Shown here: piece after piece, positions 6,203 through 12,262 of the stretch
How positions within the stretch are numbered: position 1 is the first letter of the stretch
Layout of the letters: each line of letters begins with the position of its first letter
DNA from: DASUZD01 sp036377055
GTDB lineage: Bacteria; Actinomycetota; Thermoleophilia; Gaiellales; Gaiellaceae
Reading direction: 5' to 3'
Assembly: GCA_036377055.1 (NCBI GenBank)
Contig: DASUZD010000051.1
Location: 1-18,530 of the forward strand
Length of the DNA stretch: 18,530 bases
Notes under the pieces: generated by a model
Databases searched by the model: none
What the model was told of the DNA's origin: nothing
Seen by the model: the letters and a program-made list of their open reading frames with translations, nothing else
Position numbers and translations under genes: made by a program

Positions 6203-7845
6203 CGGAGCGGCACCTCCGCGACCAACGTCGTACCTGCCCCCGGGCTGGTCTCGACCTCGAGCCGGCCGTCGAGCAACTGGACGCGCTCGCGCATCCCCTC
6301 CAACCCGAAGCCCCCGTCGCGGACCGCTTCCTGCTCGAAGCCGCGCCCGTCGTCCTCGATCACCGCCGCGGCGGCGCCGGCGCGGCGCGTCAAGAGGATG
6401 CTGACGTGGCGCGCCTGGGCGTGCTTGACGACGTTGGTGAGCGACTCCTGCACGATCCGGTAGAGCGCCGTCTCCACCTCCGCGGGCAGCCGCTCGTGCC
6501 CGAGCGCAGCCTCGAACTCGACCGCGATCCCGCTCTGCTCGGAGAACGTCTGCGTCAGCCGCTCCAGGGCGGCGACGAGGCCGAAGTCGTCCAGCGCCTT
6601 CGGGCGCAGCTCGACCGCGAGCCGCCGGACGTCCTGGAGCGTCGCCACGACCAGCTCGCGCACCTCAGAGACCGCGCCGCGCAGCTGCTCGTCCCGGGCC
6701 TTCTCTTCGACCGCGCGCAGGCCGAGCAAAACCGAGGTCAGCGCCTGCCCGGTCTCGTCGTGCAGCTCACGGGCGAGCCGCTGCCGCTCCAGCTCCTGCG
6801 CCGCGACCACCCGCCGCAAGGCGTTGCGGGCGACCCGCTCCGAGAGGTCGACCGCGACGGCGGCCCGGGAGGCGAACGTCTCCGCGAGCCGCAGGTCGCT
6901 GTCCGAGAAGCGCGGGTCGGGGCCGAGCTTGTCGTAGACCCCGATCACGCCGATCGCGCGGTCGCGGACGAGGAGCGGCACCCACAGCCCGGTGCGCGCC
7001 GCCAGCCGACGGGTCACCTCCCGGTTCACCTCACGGTCCTCGAGCACCGAGTCGACGCGCTCACTCCGACGCCGCTCCAACACCAGCCCGCTCTTCGAGC
7101 CCGCCCGGGCCAGCGTCTCGCCGACCAGCCCCTCCGGTCCCTCGCCCGCGGCCGCGGCGAAACGGAGATCGTCCGGTCCGGACGGCAGGAGGACAGTCAC
7201 GAGCCGCGCCTCGAGCAGCTCGCGGAGGCGGCGCGCGACCAGGTCGAGCAGGCGGTCGAGCTCGGTCTCGGTCGCGAGCGCGTTCCCGACCTCGATCAAC
7301 GACTCCAGCTGCCGCGACCACCCTGTCGCCGCCTCGTACAGGCGCGCGTTCTCGACCGCGACCGCCGCCTGCCCGGCCAGGAGCGTGACCAGCTCCTCGT
7401 CCTCCTCGCTGAAGTCCTCGCCGCCCGCCTTCTCGGTCAGGTACAGGTTTCCGTACGCGACCCCACGCAACAGGATCGGCACACCGAGGAAGGTGCGCAT
7501 GGGCGGATGCCCCGGCGGAAAACCCACCGAGCGCGGATCCTCGGCGATGTCGTGCAGGCGGAGCGGCGTCGCGTCGCGGATCAACACGCCCAGAATCCCG
7601 CGTCCGCGCGGAAGATCGCCGATCGCCTCGCGCGTCTCCTCGTCCACCCCCGTCGTCACGAACCGCTCCAGCGTCGACCCGCTCGCGTCGATCACACCGA
7701 GCGCCACGTACCGCGCCCCTGTCAGCTCCCCAACGACCTCGACCACGCGCTGCAGGAGCGCGTCCAGCGAGAGCTCGGAGTTCAGGCCCGCGACCGCGTC
7801 GAGGAGCGCTCGCAGCCGCACGTCGCACGAGCTCGCCAGGTCCAC
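6199..7845 (-). CDS. GAF-GAF histidine kinase, DosS/DevS-like, probable haem or redox sensor
   Basis: A 548-residue soluble sensor kinase. GAF1 (about 20-170) contains the block VGFPPGHPPMRTFLGVPI then GNLYLTEK, the hallmark of the haem-binding GAF-A of mycobacterial DosS. Aligned from memory, H113 matches the haem-ligating His149 of DosS and Y135 the distal Tyr171, with the same 22-residue spacing. GAF2 spans about 180-335. The HisKA_3 dimerisation domain has phospho-acceptor H362 in ARELHDETGQALTS, including the DxxxQ phosphatase motif. The ATPase domain has the N box (QESLTNVVKHA), G1 (DDGRGF) and G2 (GFGLEGMRER). The GTG at 7845 was chosen because similarity starts there and TACGCT lies 7 nt upstream; the frame stays open to 8100 without similarity. 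It is coupled to the regulator at 6202 and divergent from the Usp gene at 7973. Confidence 0.93.
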   Translation of the reverse strand: MDLASSCDVRLRALLDAVAGLNSELSLDALLQRVVEVVGELTGARYVALGVIDASGSTLERFVTTGVDEETREAIGDLPRGRGILGVLIRDATPLRLHDIAEDPRSVGFPPGHPPMRTFLGVPILLRGVAYGNLYLTEKAGGEDFSEEDEELVTLLAGQAAVAVENARLYEAATGWSRQLESLIEVGNALATETELDRLLDLVARRLRELLEARLVTVLLPSGPDDLRFAAAAGEGPEGLVGETLARAGSKSGLVLERRRSERVDSVLEDREVNREVTRRLAARTGLWVPLLVRDRAIGVIGVYDKLGPDPRFSDSDLRLAETFASRAAVAVDLSERVARNALRRVVAAQELERQRLARELHDETGQALTSVLLGLRAVEEKARDEQLRGAVSEVRELVVATLQDVRRLAVELRPKALDDFGLVAALERLTQTFSEQSGIAVEFEAALGHERLPAEVETALYRIVQESLTNVVKHAQARHVSILLTRRAGAAAAVIEDDGRGFEQEAVRDGGFGLEGMRERVQLLDGRLEVETSPGAGTTLVAEVPLR

Positions 7846-7852
7846 TGTGCGG

Positions 7853-7858
7853 AGCGTA
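7853..7858 (-). promoter_or_regulatory. Putative -10 box of a leaderless kinase transcript
   Basis: On the minus strand TACGCT is followed by 7 nt and then the GTG start at 7845, with no Shine-Dalgarno in between. It lies inside a short inverted repeat (7849-7864, 6-bp arms). Operator site B is centred about 37 nt upstream of the start codon, overlapping the expected -35 region. Confidence 0.4.
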
Positions 7859-7874
7859 CTCCGCGCATCGCGCG

Positions 7875-7913
7875 TGCGGGAAACCCGTCGCGTGGTTCCG
7901 CGCTCGCCCGGAT
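7875..7913 (+). promoter_or_regulatory. Site B: operator plus CCGGAT hexamer in the kinase/usp divergent region
   Basis: TGCGGGAAACCCGTC (7875-7889) matches the consensus palindrome except at its last two bases. After 18 nt comes CCGGAT (7908-7913), 60 nt before the ATG at 7973, the same distance as at site C. The 18 bases 7896-7913 recur exactly at 4741-4758. Its position between divergent genes suggests control of both the Usp operon and the two-component system itself. Confidence 0.6.
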
Positions 7914-7972
7914 GCGGCCGCGGCGGGCCAAGAGCAGACTTGACTCGAGAACGTCCGAAAGGAGGCGGCACG

Positions 7973-8446
7973 ATGTTCACCAAGATCGTCTGGGCGACAG
8001 ACGGCTCAGAGGCCGCGGACCGCGCGCTCGAAGGCGCGAAGGCGCTTGCGCTCGCCGCCCACGGCACCCTCGTCGTCGTGCACTGCAAGGAGATGCTCAC
8101 CGGTCGCGCCGGCGGCTACCCGGTCCTCGCGGACGAGGACGAGCTCGTCGACAAGGCCCGGACGCAGGCGGACGACCTGCGTGCGGAAGGAATCGACGTG
8201 CGGCTCGAGCTCGCGACGGCGACCGTTTCGGGCGCCGCGCACGCGATCGCGGACGTCGCCGGCGAGCTCGGCGCGGACGTGATCGTCGTCGGCACTTGCG
8301 GCCACACGCCGGTCGCCGGCCTGCTGCTCGGGAGCGTGACGCAGCGACTGCTGCACATCGCTCCGTGCCCGGTCCTCGCCGTTCCGCCGGTGAAAGGCGC
8401 GCACGTGGTCGAGCGCCGCGAGGAAGAGGCCGTTGTCGCGAAGTAG
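7973..8446 (+). CDS. Universal stress protein, UspA family, ATP-binding type
   Basis: A 157-residue single Usp domain beginning MFTKIVWATDGSEAADRAL. It has the ATP-binding signature G-2x-G-9x-G(S/T) in GTCGHTPVAGLLLGSVT, and a charged C-terminal tail (ERREEEAVV) beyond the usual end. The ATG follows GAAAGGAGG at good spacing. It is clearly different from the Usp at 4247 and not a recent duplicate. Its stop codon is 10 nt before the ATG of the GNAT gene, so the two probably form an operon linking stress sensing to acyl-CoA metabolism or protein acylation. It is transcribed divergently from the kinase across operator site B. Confidence 0.95.
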   Translation: MFTKIVWATDGSEAADRALEGAKALALAAHGTLVVVHCKEMLTGRAGGYPVLADEDELVDKARTQADDLRAEGIDVRLELATATVSGAAHAIADVAGELGADVIVVGTCGHTPVAGLLLGSVTQRLLHIAPCPVLAVPPVKGAHVVERREEEAVVAK

Positions 8447-8456
8447 CATCGCCCCG

Positions 8457-8852
8457 ATGCCAGCCGAAGCGGTCGACGTCATCCTCAGGGACGGCGGGAC
8501 CCTTCGGCTGCGCGCGCCGGGGGAGGCCGACGCGGACGAGGTCGTCGCCTTCTTCGAGCGGCTGTCCGAGCGCAGCCTGTACCTCCGGTTCCACGGCGCG
8601 CGCCGCGTCGACGCACGGCTGGCCGAGCCCTTCCTCGACCCCGACTGGAGCGAACGCGGATCGCTCGTCGGCACGCTCGGCGAGCGGATCGTCGCGCTCG
8701 CGAGCTACGCGCGCCTGCGCGACCCGTCGACCGCGGAGATCGCCTTCGTGGTCGCCGACTCCGAGCAGGGCCGCGGGATCGGCACGCGCTTGCTCGAGCA
8801 GCTCGCTGGCCGGGCCGGCGAGGCGGGGATCGACGGTTCGTGGCCGACGTGA
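8457..8852 (+). CDS. GNAT acetyltransferase domain, N-terminal part of a frameshifted GNAT/acyl-CoA synthetase
   Basis: The N-terminal GNAT module of what is normally one long protein. It opens with a typical substrate-side segment (VILRDGGTLRLRAPGEADAD, RSLYLRFHG) and has the acetyl-CoA-binding motif A as SEQGRGIGTRLLEQL. The frame then runs into IDGSWPT and a stop at 8850-8852, where the family continues with RFVADVMAENR; that sequence is present in the next frame. The loss of one C at about 8834 explains it. The ATG at 8457 has no Shine-Dalgarno, but TAGCAT lies 7 nt upstream. A TTG at 8433, preceded by GAGGAAGAGG and overlapping the Usp stop, is an alternative start. Confidence 0.8.
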   Translation: MPAEAVDVILRDGGTLRLRAPGEADADEVVAFFERLSERSLYLRFHGARRVDARLAEPFLDPDWSERGSLVGTLGERIVALASYARLRDPSTAEIAFVVADSEQGRGIGTRLLEQLAGRAGEAGIDGSWPT

Positions 8853-11098
8853 TGGCGGAGAACCGGCTCGCGCTCGGCGTCTTCTCGGACGCCGGGTTCG
8901 AGGTGGTGCGCGAGCTCGGCGGCGGCGAGGTCGAGCTGCGGTTCCCGATCGCGGCGACCGAGCGCTTCCGGGCGCGGGTCGAGCAGCGGGACCACGTCGG
9001 CGTCGCCGCGTCGCTGCGGCCGTTCTTCGTCCCAGGGAGCGTCGCCGTCGTCGGGGCGTCGCGGCGGCGCGGCTCGATCGGCGGCGAGCTCTTCCGGAAC
9101 GTCCTCGGAGGCGACTTCGCCGGCGCCGCGTACCCGGTCAACCGCAGCGGCGAGCCGGTCGGCGGCGTGCGCGCGTACACCTCGGTCGAGGACATTCCGG
9201 ACCCGGTCGATCTCGTGGTCGTCTGCGTCCCGGGCGCGCAGGTCCTCGACGCGGCCGAGTCGGCGCTTCGAAAAGGGGTGCGCGCGCTCTGCGTGATCTC
9301 GTCGGGTTTCGCCGAGACCGGGGCGGAGGGGCGCGAGCGCCAGGAACGGCTGCTCGCCCTCGTCCGCGCACATGGCGCACGCCTCGTCGGCCCGAACTGC
9401 CTCGGCATCTCGTCTGCGGCGCCGCGCCTCAACGCGACCTTCGCTCCGCGCGCGCTCCCGCCCGGACGGATCGGCTTCTCCTCCCAGAGCGGCGCCCTCG
9501 GGCTGGCGCTGCTCGAGAAGGCGGCGGAGCGCAGGCTCGGCTTCTCGGCGTTCGTCTCGATCGGAAACAAGGCCGACGTCTCCTCGAACGACCTCATCGA
9601 GTGGTGGGAGGACGACCCGGAGACGGATGTCGTGCTGCTCTACCTCGAATCGTTCGGGAACCCGCGGAAGTTCGGGCGGCTCGCCGGTCGCGTCGCGCGG
9701 CGCAAGCCGATCCTCGCCCTCAAGGCGGGGACGACCGGCGCGGGCGCGCGAGCGGCGAGCTCCCACACGGCGGCATTGGCGGGCTCCGAGGCCGCGGTGG
9801 ACGCGTTGTTCCGTCAGGCCGGGGTGTTGCGGGCGCGCACGCTCGAGGAGCTCGTCGACGTTGCCGCGCTCCTCTCGACGCAGCCGCTTCCCGCGGGCCG
9901 TCGCGCCGCTGTCGTCACGAACGCGGGCGGCCTCGGGATCCTCTGCGCCGACGCGTGCGAGGCGGCCGGGCTCGAGCTGCCCGAGCTCTCGTCCGAGACG
10001 CGGGCGAAGCTGCGCGAGGCGCTCCCGCAGGAGGCGAGCGTCGCGAATCCGGTCGACCTGCTCGGCTCCGCGACGGCGGCGACCTACGAAGCCGTGCTGC
10101 CGCCGCTACTCGCTGACCCGTCCGTCGACGCCGCGATCGTCCTCTTCGTGCCCCCGGTCGTGGCCGGCGCGGACGAGGTCGCCGCCGCGATCGACCGCAC
10201 CGTCCGTGCGACGGGAACCGAGAAGCCGGTTCTCGCGGTCGTGATCAGCGCCGAGGGCATGCCGGCGGCGCTTCGCGAGGAGGGCGCCGCCGTCGCCGCG
10301 TTCTCGTACCCGGAGTCGGCGGCACGGGCGCTCGGCGTCGCCGCCGACCGGGCGGACTGGCTGCGCCGACCGGTGGGGTCTGTCCCCGAGCTCGACGGCA
10401 TCGACACGGCCGCCGCCTCAGCCGTGCTGGCGGAGGCGCTCTCCGGGGCAGACGACGCCTGGCTCTCGCCGGACTCCGCGCGCGCGCTCTTCGAGTCGTA
10501 CGGGCTCCCGCTCGTCCCGGAGCGAGTCGCAGCCAGTGCCGACGAGGCCGTCGCGGCGGCTCGCGAGCTCGGCTTCCCGGTCGTGGTCAAGACGGCCGCG
10601 GCCGGCGCGCACAAGACCGAGACGGTTGGCGTCGCGCTCGACCTGGCCGACGAGGCGGCAGTGCGCGACGCCGTCGCGAGGATCGAGCCGCCGGTGCTCG
10701 TGCAGCCGTTCGTCCGCGGCGGCGCAGAGCTGCTCGCCGGGGTCGTGCAGGACCCGGTCTTCGGCCCGCTCGTCGCGTTCGGCCCAGGCGGGGTGATGGC
10801 GGAGCTGATCGGCGACGCCGGTTTCCGGATCGCGCCGCTCACGGACGTGGACGCGGAGGAGCTCGTCCTCGGCGGGAAGGCCGGCCGCATCGTCCGCGGA
10901 TACCGCGGCACGCCGCCGGCCGATGTCGCCGCGCTCGTCGACCTCGTCTACCGCCTCGCTCGGCTGGCCGAGGATCATCCGGAGGTCGCGGAGCTCGACC
11001 TGAATCCGGTCATGGCGCTCCCGGAAGGCTGCTTTGCCGTCGACGCGCGCGTCCGCGCGCGTGCCCGCGCGCGCGAGCGTCCGCTCAAGACCTGGTAG
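8840..11098 (+). CDS. ADP-forming acyl/acetyl-CoA synthetase (continuation after frameshift)
   Basis: The frame continues the GNAT fold end (VADVMAENRLALGVFSDAGF) and then an ADP-forming acetyl-CoA synthetase of the NDP-forming acyl-CoA ligase superfamily, which interconverts acyl-CoA + ADP + Pi and acid + CoA + ATP. Numbering from the GTG at 8840: CoA-binding Rossmann domain about 58-150 (VPGSVAVVGASRRRGSIGG, PVNRSGE); succinyl-CoA-ligase-like domains about 180-510 with GPNCLG, FSSQSGALG and the phosphohistidine loop ASSHTAALAG (H309); C-terminal ATP-grasp domain about 540-740 (GFPVVVKTAAAGAHKTETVG, FGPGGVMAEL, ELDLNPV). The GTG at 8840 is probably not a natural start; intact relatives are single chains of about 880 residues. 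In such fusions the GNAT part can acetylate lysines of metabolic enzymes. Confidence 0.9.
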   Translation: MADVMAENRLALGVFSDAGFEVVRELGGGEVELRFPIAATERFRARVEQRDHVGVAASLRPFFVPGSVAVVGASRRRGSIGGELFRNVLGGDFAGAAYPVNRSGEPVGGVRAYTSVEDIPDPVDLVVVCVPGAQVLDAAESALRKGVRALCVISSGFAETGAEGRERQERLLALVRAHGARLVGPNCLGISSAAPRLNATFAPRALPPGRIGFSSQSGALGLALLEKAAERRLGFSAFVSIGNKADVSSNDLIEWWEDDPETDVVLLYLESFGNPRKFGRLAGRVARRKPILALKAGTTGAGARAASSHTAALAGSEAAVDALFRQAGVLRARTLEELVDVAALLSTQPLPAGRRAAVVTNAGGLGILCADACEAAGLELPELSSETRAKLREALPQEASVANPVDLLGSATAATYEAVLPPLLADPSVDAAIVLFVPPVVAGADEVAAAIDRTVRATGTEKPVLAVVISAEGMPAALREEGAAVAAFSYPESAARALGVAADRADWLRRPVGSVPELDGIDTAAASAVLAEALSGADDAWLSPDSARALFESYGLPLVPERVAASADEAVAAARELGFPVVVKTAAAGAHKTETVGVALDLADEAAVRDAVARIEPPVLVQPFVRGGAELLAGVVQDPVFGPLVAFGPGGVMAELIGDAGFRIAPLTDVDAEELVLGGKAGRIVRGYRGTPPADVAALVDLVYRLARLAEDHPEVAELDLNPVMALPEGCFAVDARVRARARARERPLKTW

Positions 11099-11101
11099 CG
11101 C

Positions 11102-11140
11102 TGCGGAAATCCCGCACCGAGGTTCAGTGAGCGGCCGGAT
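11102..11140 (+). promoter_or_regulatory. Site C: palindromic operator plus CCGGAT hexamer before the cupredoxin gene
   Basis: TGCGGAAATCCCGCA (11102-11116) differs from site A at one base in 15. CCGGAT follows after 18 nt (11135-11140) and ends 60 nt before the ATG at 11200, exactly as at site B. The palindrome begins 3 nt after the stop codon of the synthetase gene, so it might also slow transcription from upstream. Confidence 0.6.
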
Positions 11141-11199
11141 GGCAGGCGCTCGCGCGCCGCCGAAACTCCGGGGATACGACGGAGGAAAGGAGCCAAGCC

Positions 11200-11634
11200 A
11201 TGAAGCGTCTACTCGTTCTGCTGGTCGCCGCGGTCGCCGGAGTCGGCCTCGTCGCAGCCTTTGCGTCGGCTGCTCCCGCGAAGGCGCCGAAGACCGCGAA
11301 GGTCCTCATCCGGCATCAGATGGTCGGCTGCCACACGTGGTCGATCAACGGCGGCCCGTTCAAGGCGGCTCAGACCATGACGCTCGCGCGCGGCGGCACG
11401 ATCGCGTTCGTGAACGACGACGTGATGCCTCACCGGCTCGTCGAGAAGTCGGGGCCGGCCGTGAAGTTCGTCGGCAAGCCGAACATGAACCACATGAGCG
11501 CGGGCGTGAAGATCGCGCTCACGAAGGCCGGCACGTACCGCTTCACGACGAAGGCCGGGGAGGACTACCCCGGAATGAAGATGGAGACGAAGGGCGAGGA
11601 CAACGTCCTCAGGCTGACCGTCAAGGTCACGTGA
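11200..11634 (+). CDS. Secreted cupredoxin-like protein
   Basis: A 144-residue exported protein with signal peptide at 1-25 (MKRLLVLLVAAVAGVGLVAA, then a likely cut after ASA). The mature part has the layout of plastocyanin/azurin-like folds: ARGGTIAFVNDDVMPHRLV with H78 where a copper-ligand His usually stands, and a closing GTYRFTTKAGEDYPGM. The classical C-terminal Cys-x-His-x-Met cluster is missing. Instead there are scattered H39, C44, H45, M96, H98, M99, M126 and M128, so copper or other metal binding is possible but by different residues. GGAGGAAAGGAG precedes the ATG. Operator site C lies upstream, suggesting that an electron-transfer or metal-handling protein is induced with the Usp genes. 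Confidence 0.8.
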   Translation: MKRLLVLLVAAVAGVGLVAAFASAAPAKAPKTAKVLIRHQMVGCHTWSINGGPFKAAQTMTLARGGTIAFVNDDVMPHRLVEKSGPAVKFVGKPNMNHMSAGVKIALTKAGTYRFTTKAGEDYPGMKMETKGEDNVLRLTVKVT

Positions 11635-11811
11635 GCTCGTAGAACCGCTCGCACGGACGGGAGACGGAAGCGCGCCAGGCCGCTCGAGCCCGACGAGCTC
11701 CGTCTCCTCGACGCTGAGCGGAGCGGATCGGTCACGTCCGAGCCCGCAACAGGCCTCCTCGATCCGGCAGAGTGCGCCGTAGAACCGTCAAAGCCGAGCG
11801 CGGGAGGCGCA
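11635..11811. other. Intergenic gap without recognised element
   Basis: 177 nt between the cupredoxin-like gene and the DUF2630 gene. No operator of the A to E type, no hairpin and no small frame worth calling was found. Confidence 0.6.
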
Positions 11812-12054
11812 ATGGACGATCCGCAGATCCACGGGACGATCGAGCAGTTGGTCGCAGAAGAGCACGAGCTTTGGCAGCGGGAATCCACGGGGAATTCGAC
11901 GGACGACGATCGTCGCCGGCTCGAGCAGCTGAAGGTCTCGCTGGATCAGTGCTGGGACTTGCTGCGGCAGCGCCGCGCGTTGCGCGAAGCAGGGGGCGAT
12001 CCGGACGCCGCGGAAGCGCGCGGGCCGGAGGTCGTCGAGCGCTACCTGCAGTAG
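11812..12054 (+). CDS. DUF2630 family protein
   Basis: An 80-residue acidic helical protein. It has the family hallmarks: start MDDPQIHGTIEQLVAEEHEL, the helical core LEQLKVSLDQCWDLLRQRRA, and the end PEVVERYLQ. Length matches the family. DUF2630 proteins are small actinobacterial proteins of unknown function, probably helical hairpins. GCGGGAGG precedes the ATG. It lies 34 nt before the small Cys-rich gene, which has its own promoter-like box, so an operon is not certain. Confidence 0.93.
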   Translation: MDDPQIHGTIEQLVAEEHELWQRESTGNSTDDDRRRLEQLKVSLDQCWDLLRQRRALREAGGDPDAAEARGPEVVERYLQ

Positions 12055-12076
12055 GGCCGGCACGGTCGGCGCCCGG

Positions 12077-12082
12077 TACGCT
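12077..12082 (+). promoter_or_regulatory. Putative -10 box of a leaderless transcript for the Cys-rich mini-protein
   Basis: TACGCT is followed by 6 nt and the GTG at 12089, with no Shine-Dalgarno. The same hexamer stands 7 nt before the kinase start at 7845. Confidence 0.4.
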
Positions 12083-12088
12083 CACGGC

Positions 12089-12262
12089 GTGGCGCGCACG
12101 CTCCTCCAGCGAGTCCACAACCCTCGCAACCTGGAATGCGGGTGCGACCCTGACTGCTGGTGCAGGCGGACGGCGCTCGGACGAGCCGTCAAGTGGTGGT
12201 TCCCAGGGCGCTACTTCGGGCTCCACCACAAGTGGGCCGGCGGCGGTCAGGGCAGCCGGTAG
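12089..12262 (+). CDS. Small Cys-rich protein with CxCxxxCxC cluster (57 aa)
   Basis: GTG at 12089 encodes 57 residues: a basic N-terminus (ARTLLQRVHNPRNLE), the cluster CGCDPDCWC (C17, C19, C23, C25) and then RRTALGRAVKWWFPGRYFG and a basic tail. The tight four-Cys group suggests a zinc knuckle or another metal site, and the Trp/Arg-rich C-terminus could touch nucleic acid or membrane. The composition is far too specific for a chance frame. I do not know a named family or function. The end overlaps the stop of the convergent lipoprotein gene by 16 nt, so the two transcripts are antisense at their 3' ends. Confidence 0.75.
   Translation: MARTLLQRVHNPRNLECGCDPDCWCRRTALGRAVKWWFPGRYFGLHHKWAGGGQGSR

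Larger units (their letters stand above)
8457..11098 (+). pseudogene. Full GNAT/acyl-CoA synthetase locus interrupted by a one-base deletion near 8834
   Basis: Restoring one base in GACGG (8832-8836) to GACCGG joins the two preceding entries into one open frame of about 880 codons with uninterrupted family similarity. No other damage is visible in either half. A sequencing or assembly error is therefore at least as likely as a true mutation. A programmed frameshift is unlikely because no slippery run is present. Confidence 0.75.

Noticed and set aside
7849..7864. Inverted repeat with 6-bp arms before the kinase start as a separate operator
   Set aside because: Single occurrence and short arms; it overlaps the putative -10 box and may be chance in GC-rich DNA.
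7846..8100. N-terminal extension of the kinase frame to 8100
   Set aside because: It would run antisense through the start of the Usp gene and across the operator, and its sequence lacks GAF-like or any other domain character.
6406..10116. Very long plus-strand open frame (1236 codons) antisense to the kinase and running through the synthetase
   Set aside because: It is Arg/Asp-rich, low-complexity shadow coding opposite genes with clear domains. Such long spurious frames are normal at this GC content.
11876..11890. AGCGGGAATCCACGG inside the DUF2630 gene, similar to half of the operator
   Set aside because: Only the left ten positions fit, it lies within coding sequence and no hexamer follows at the right distance.
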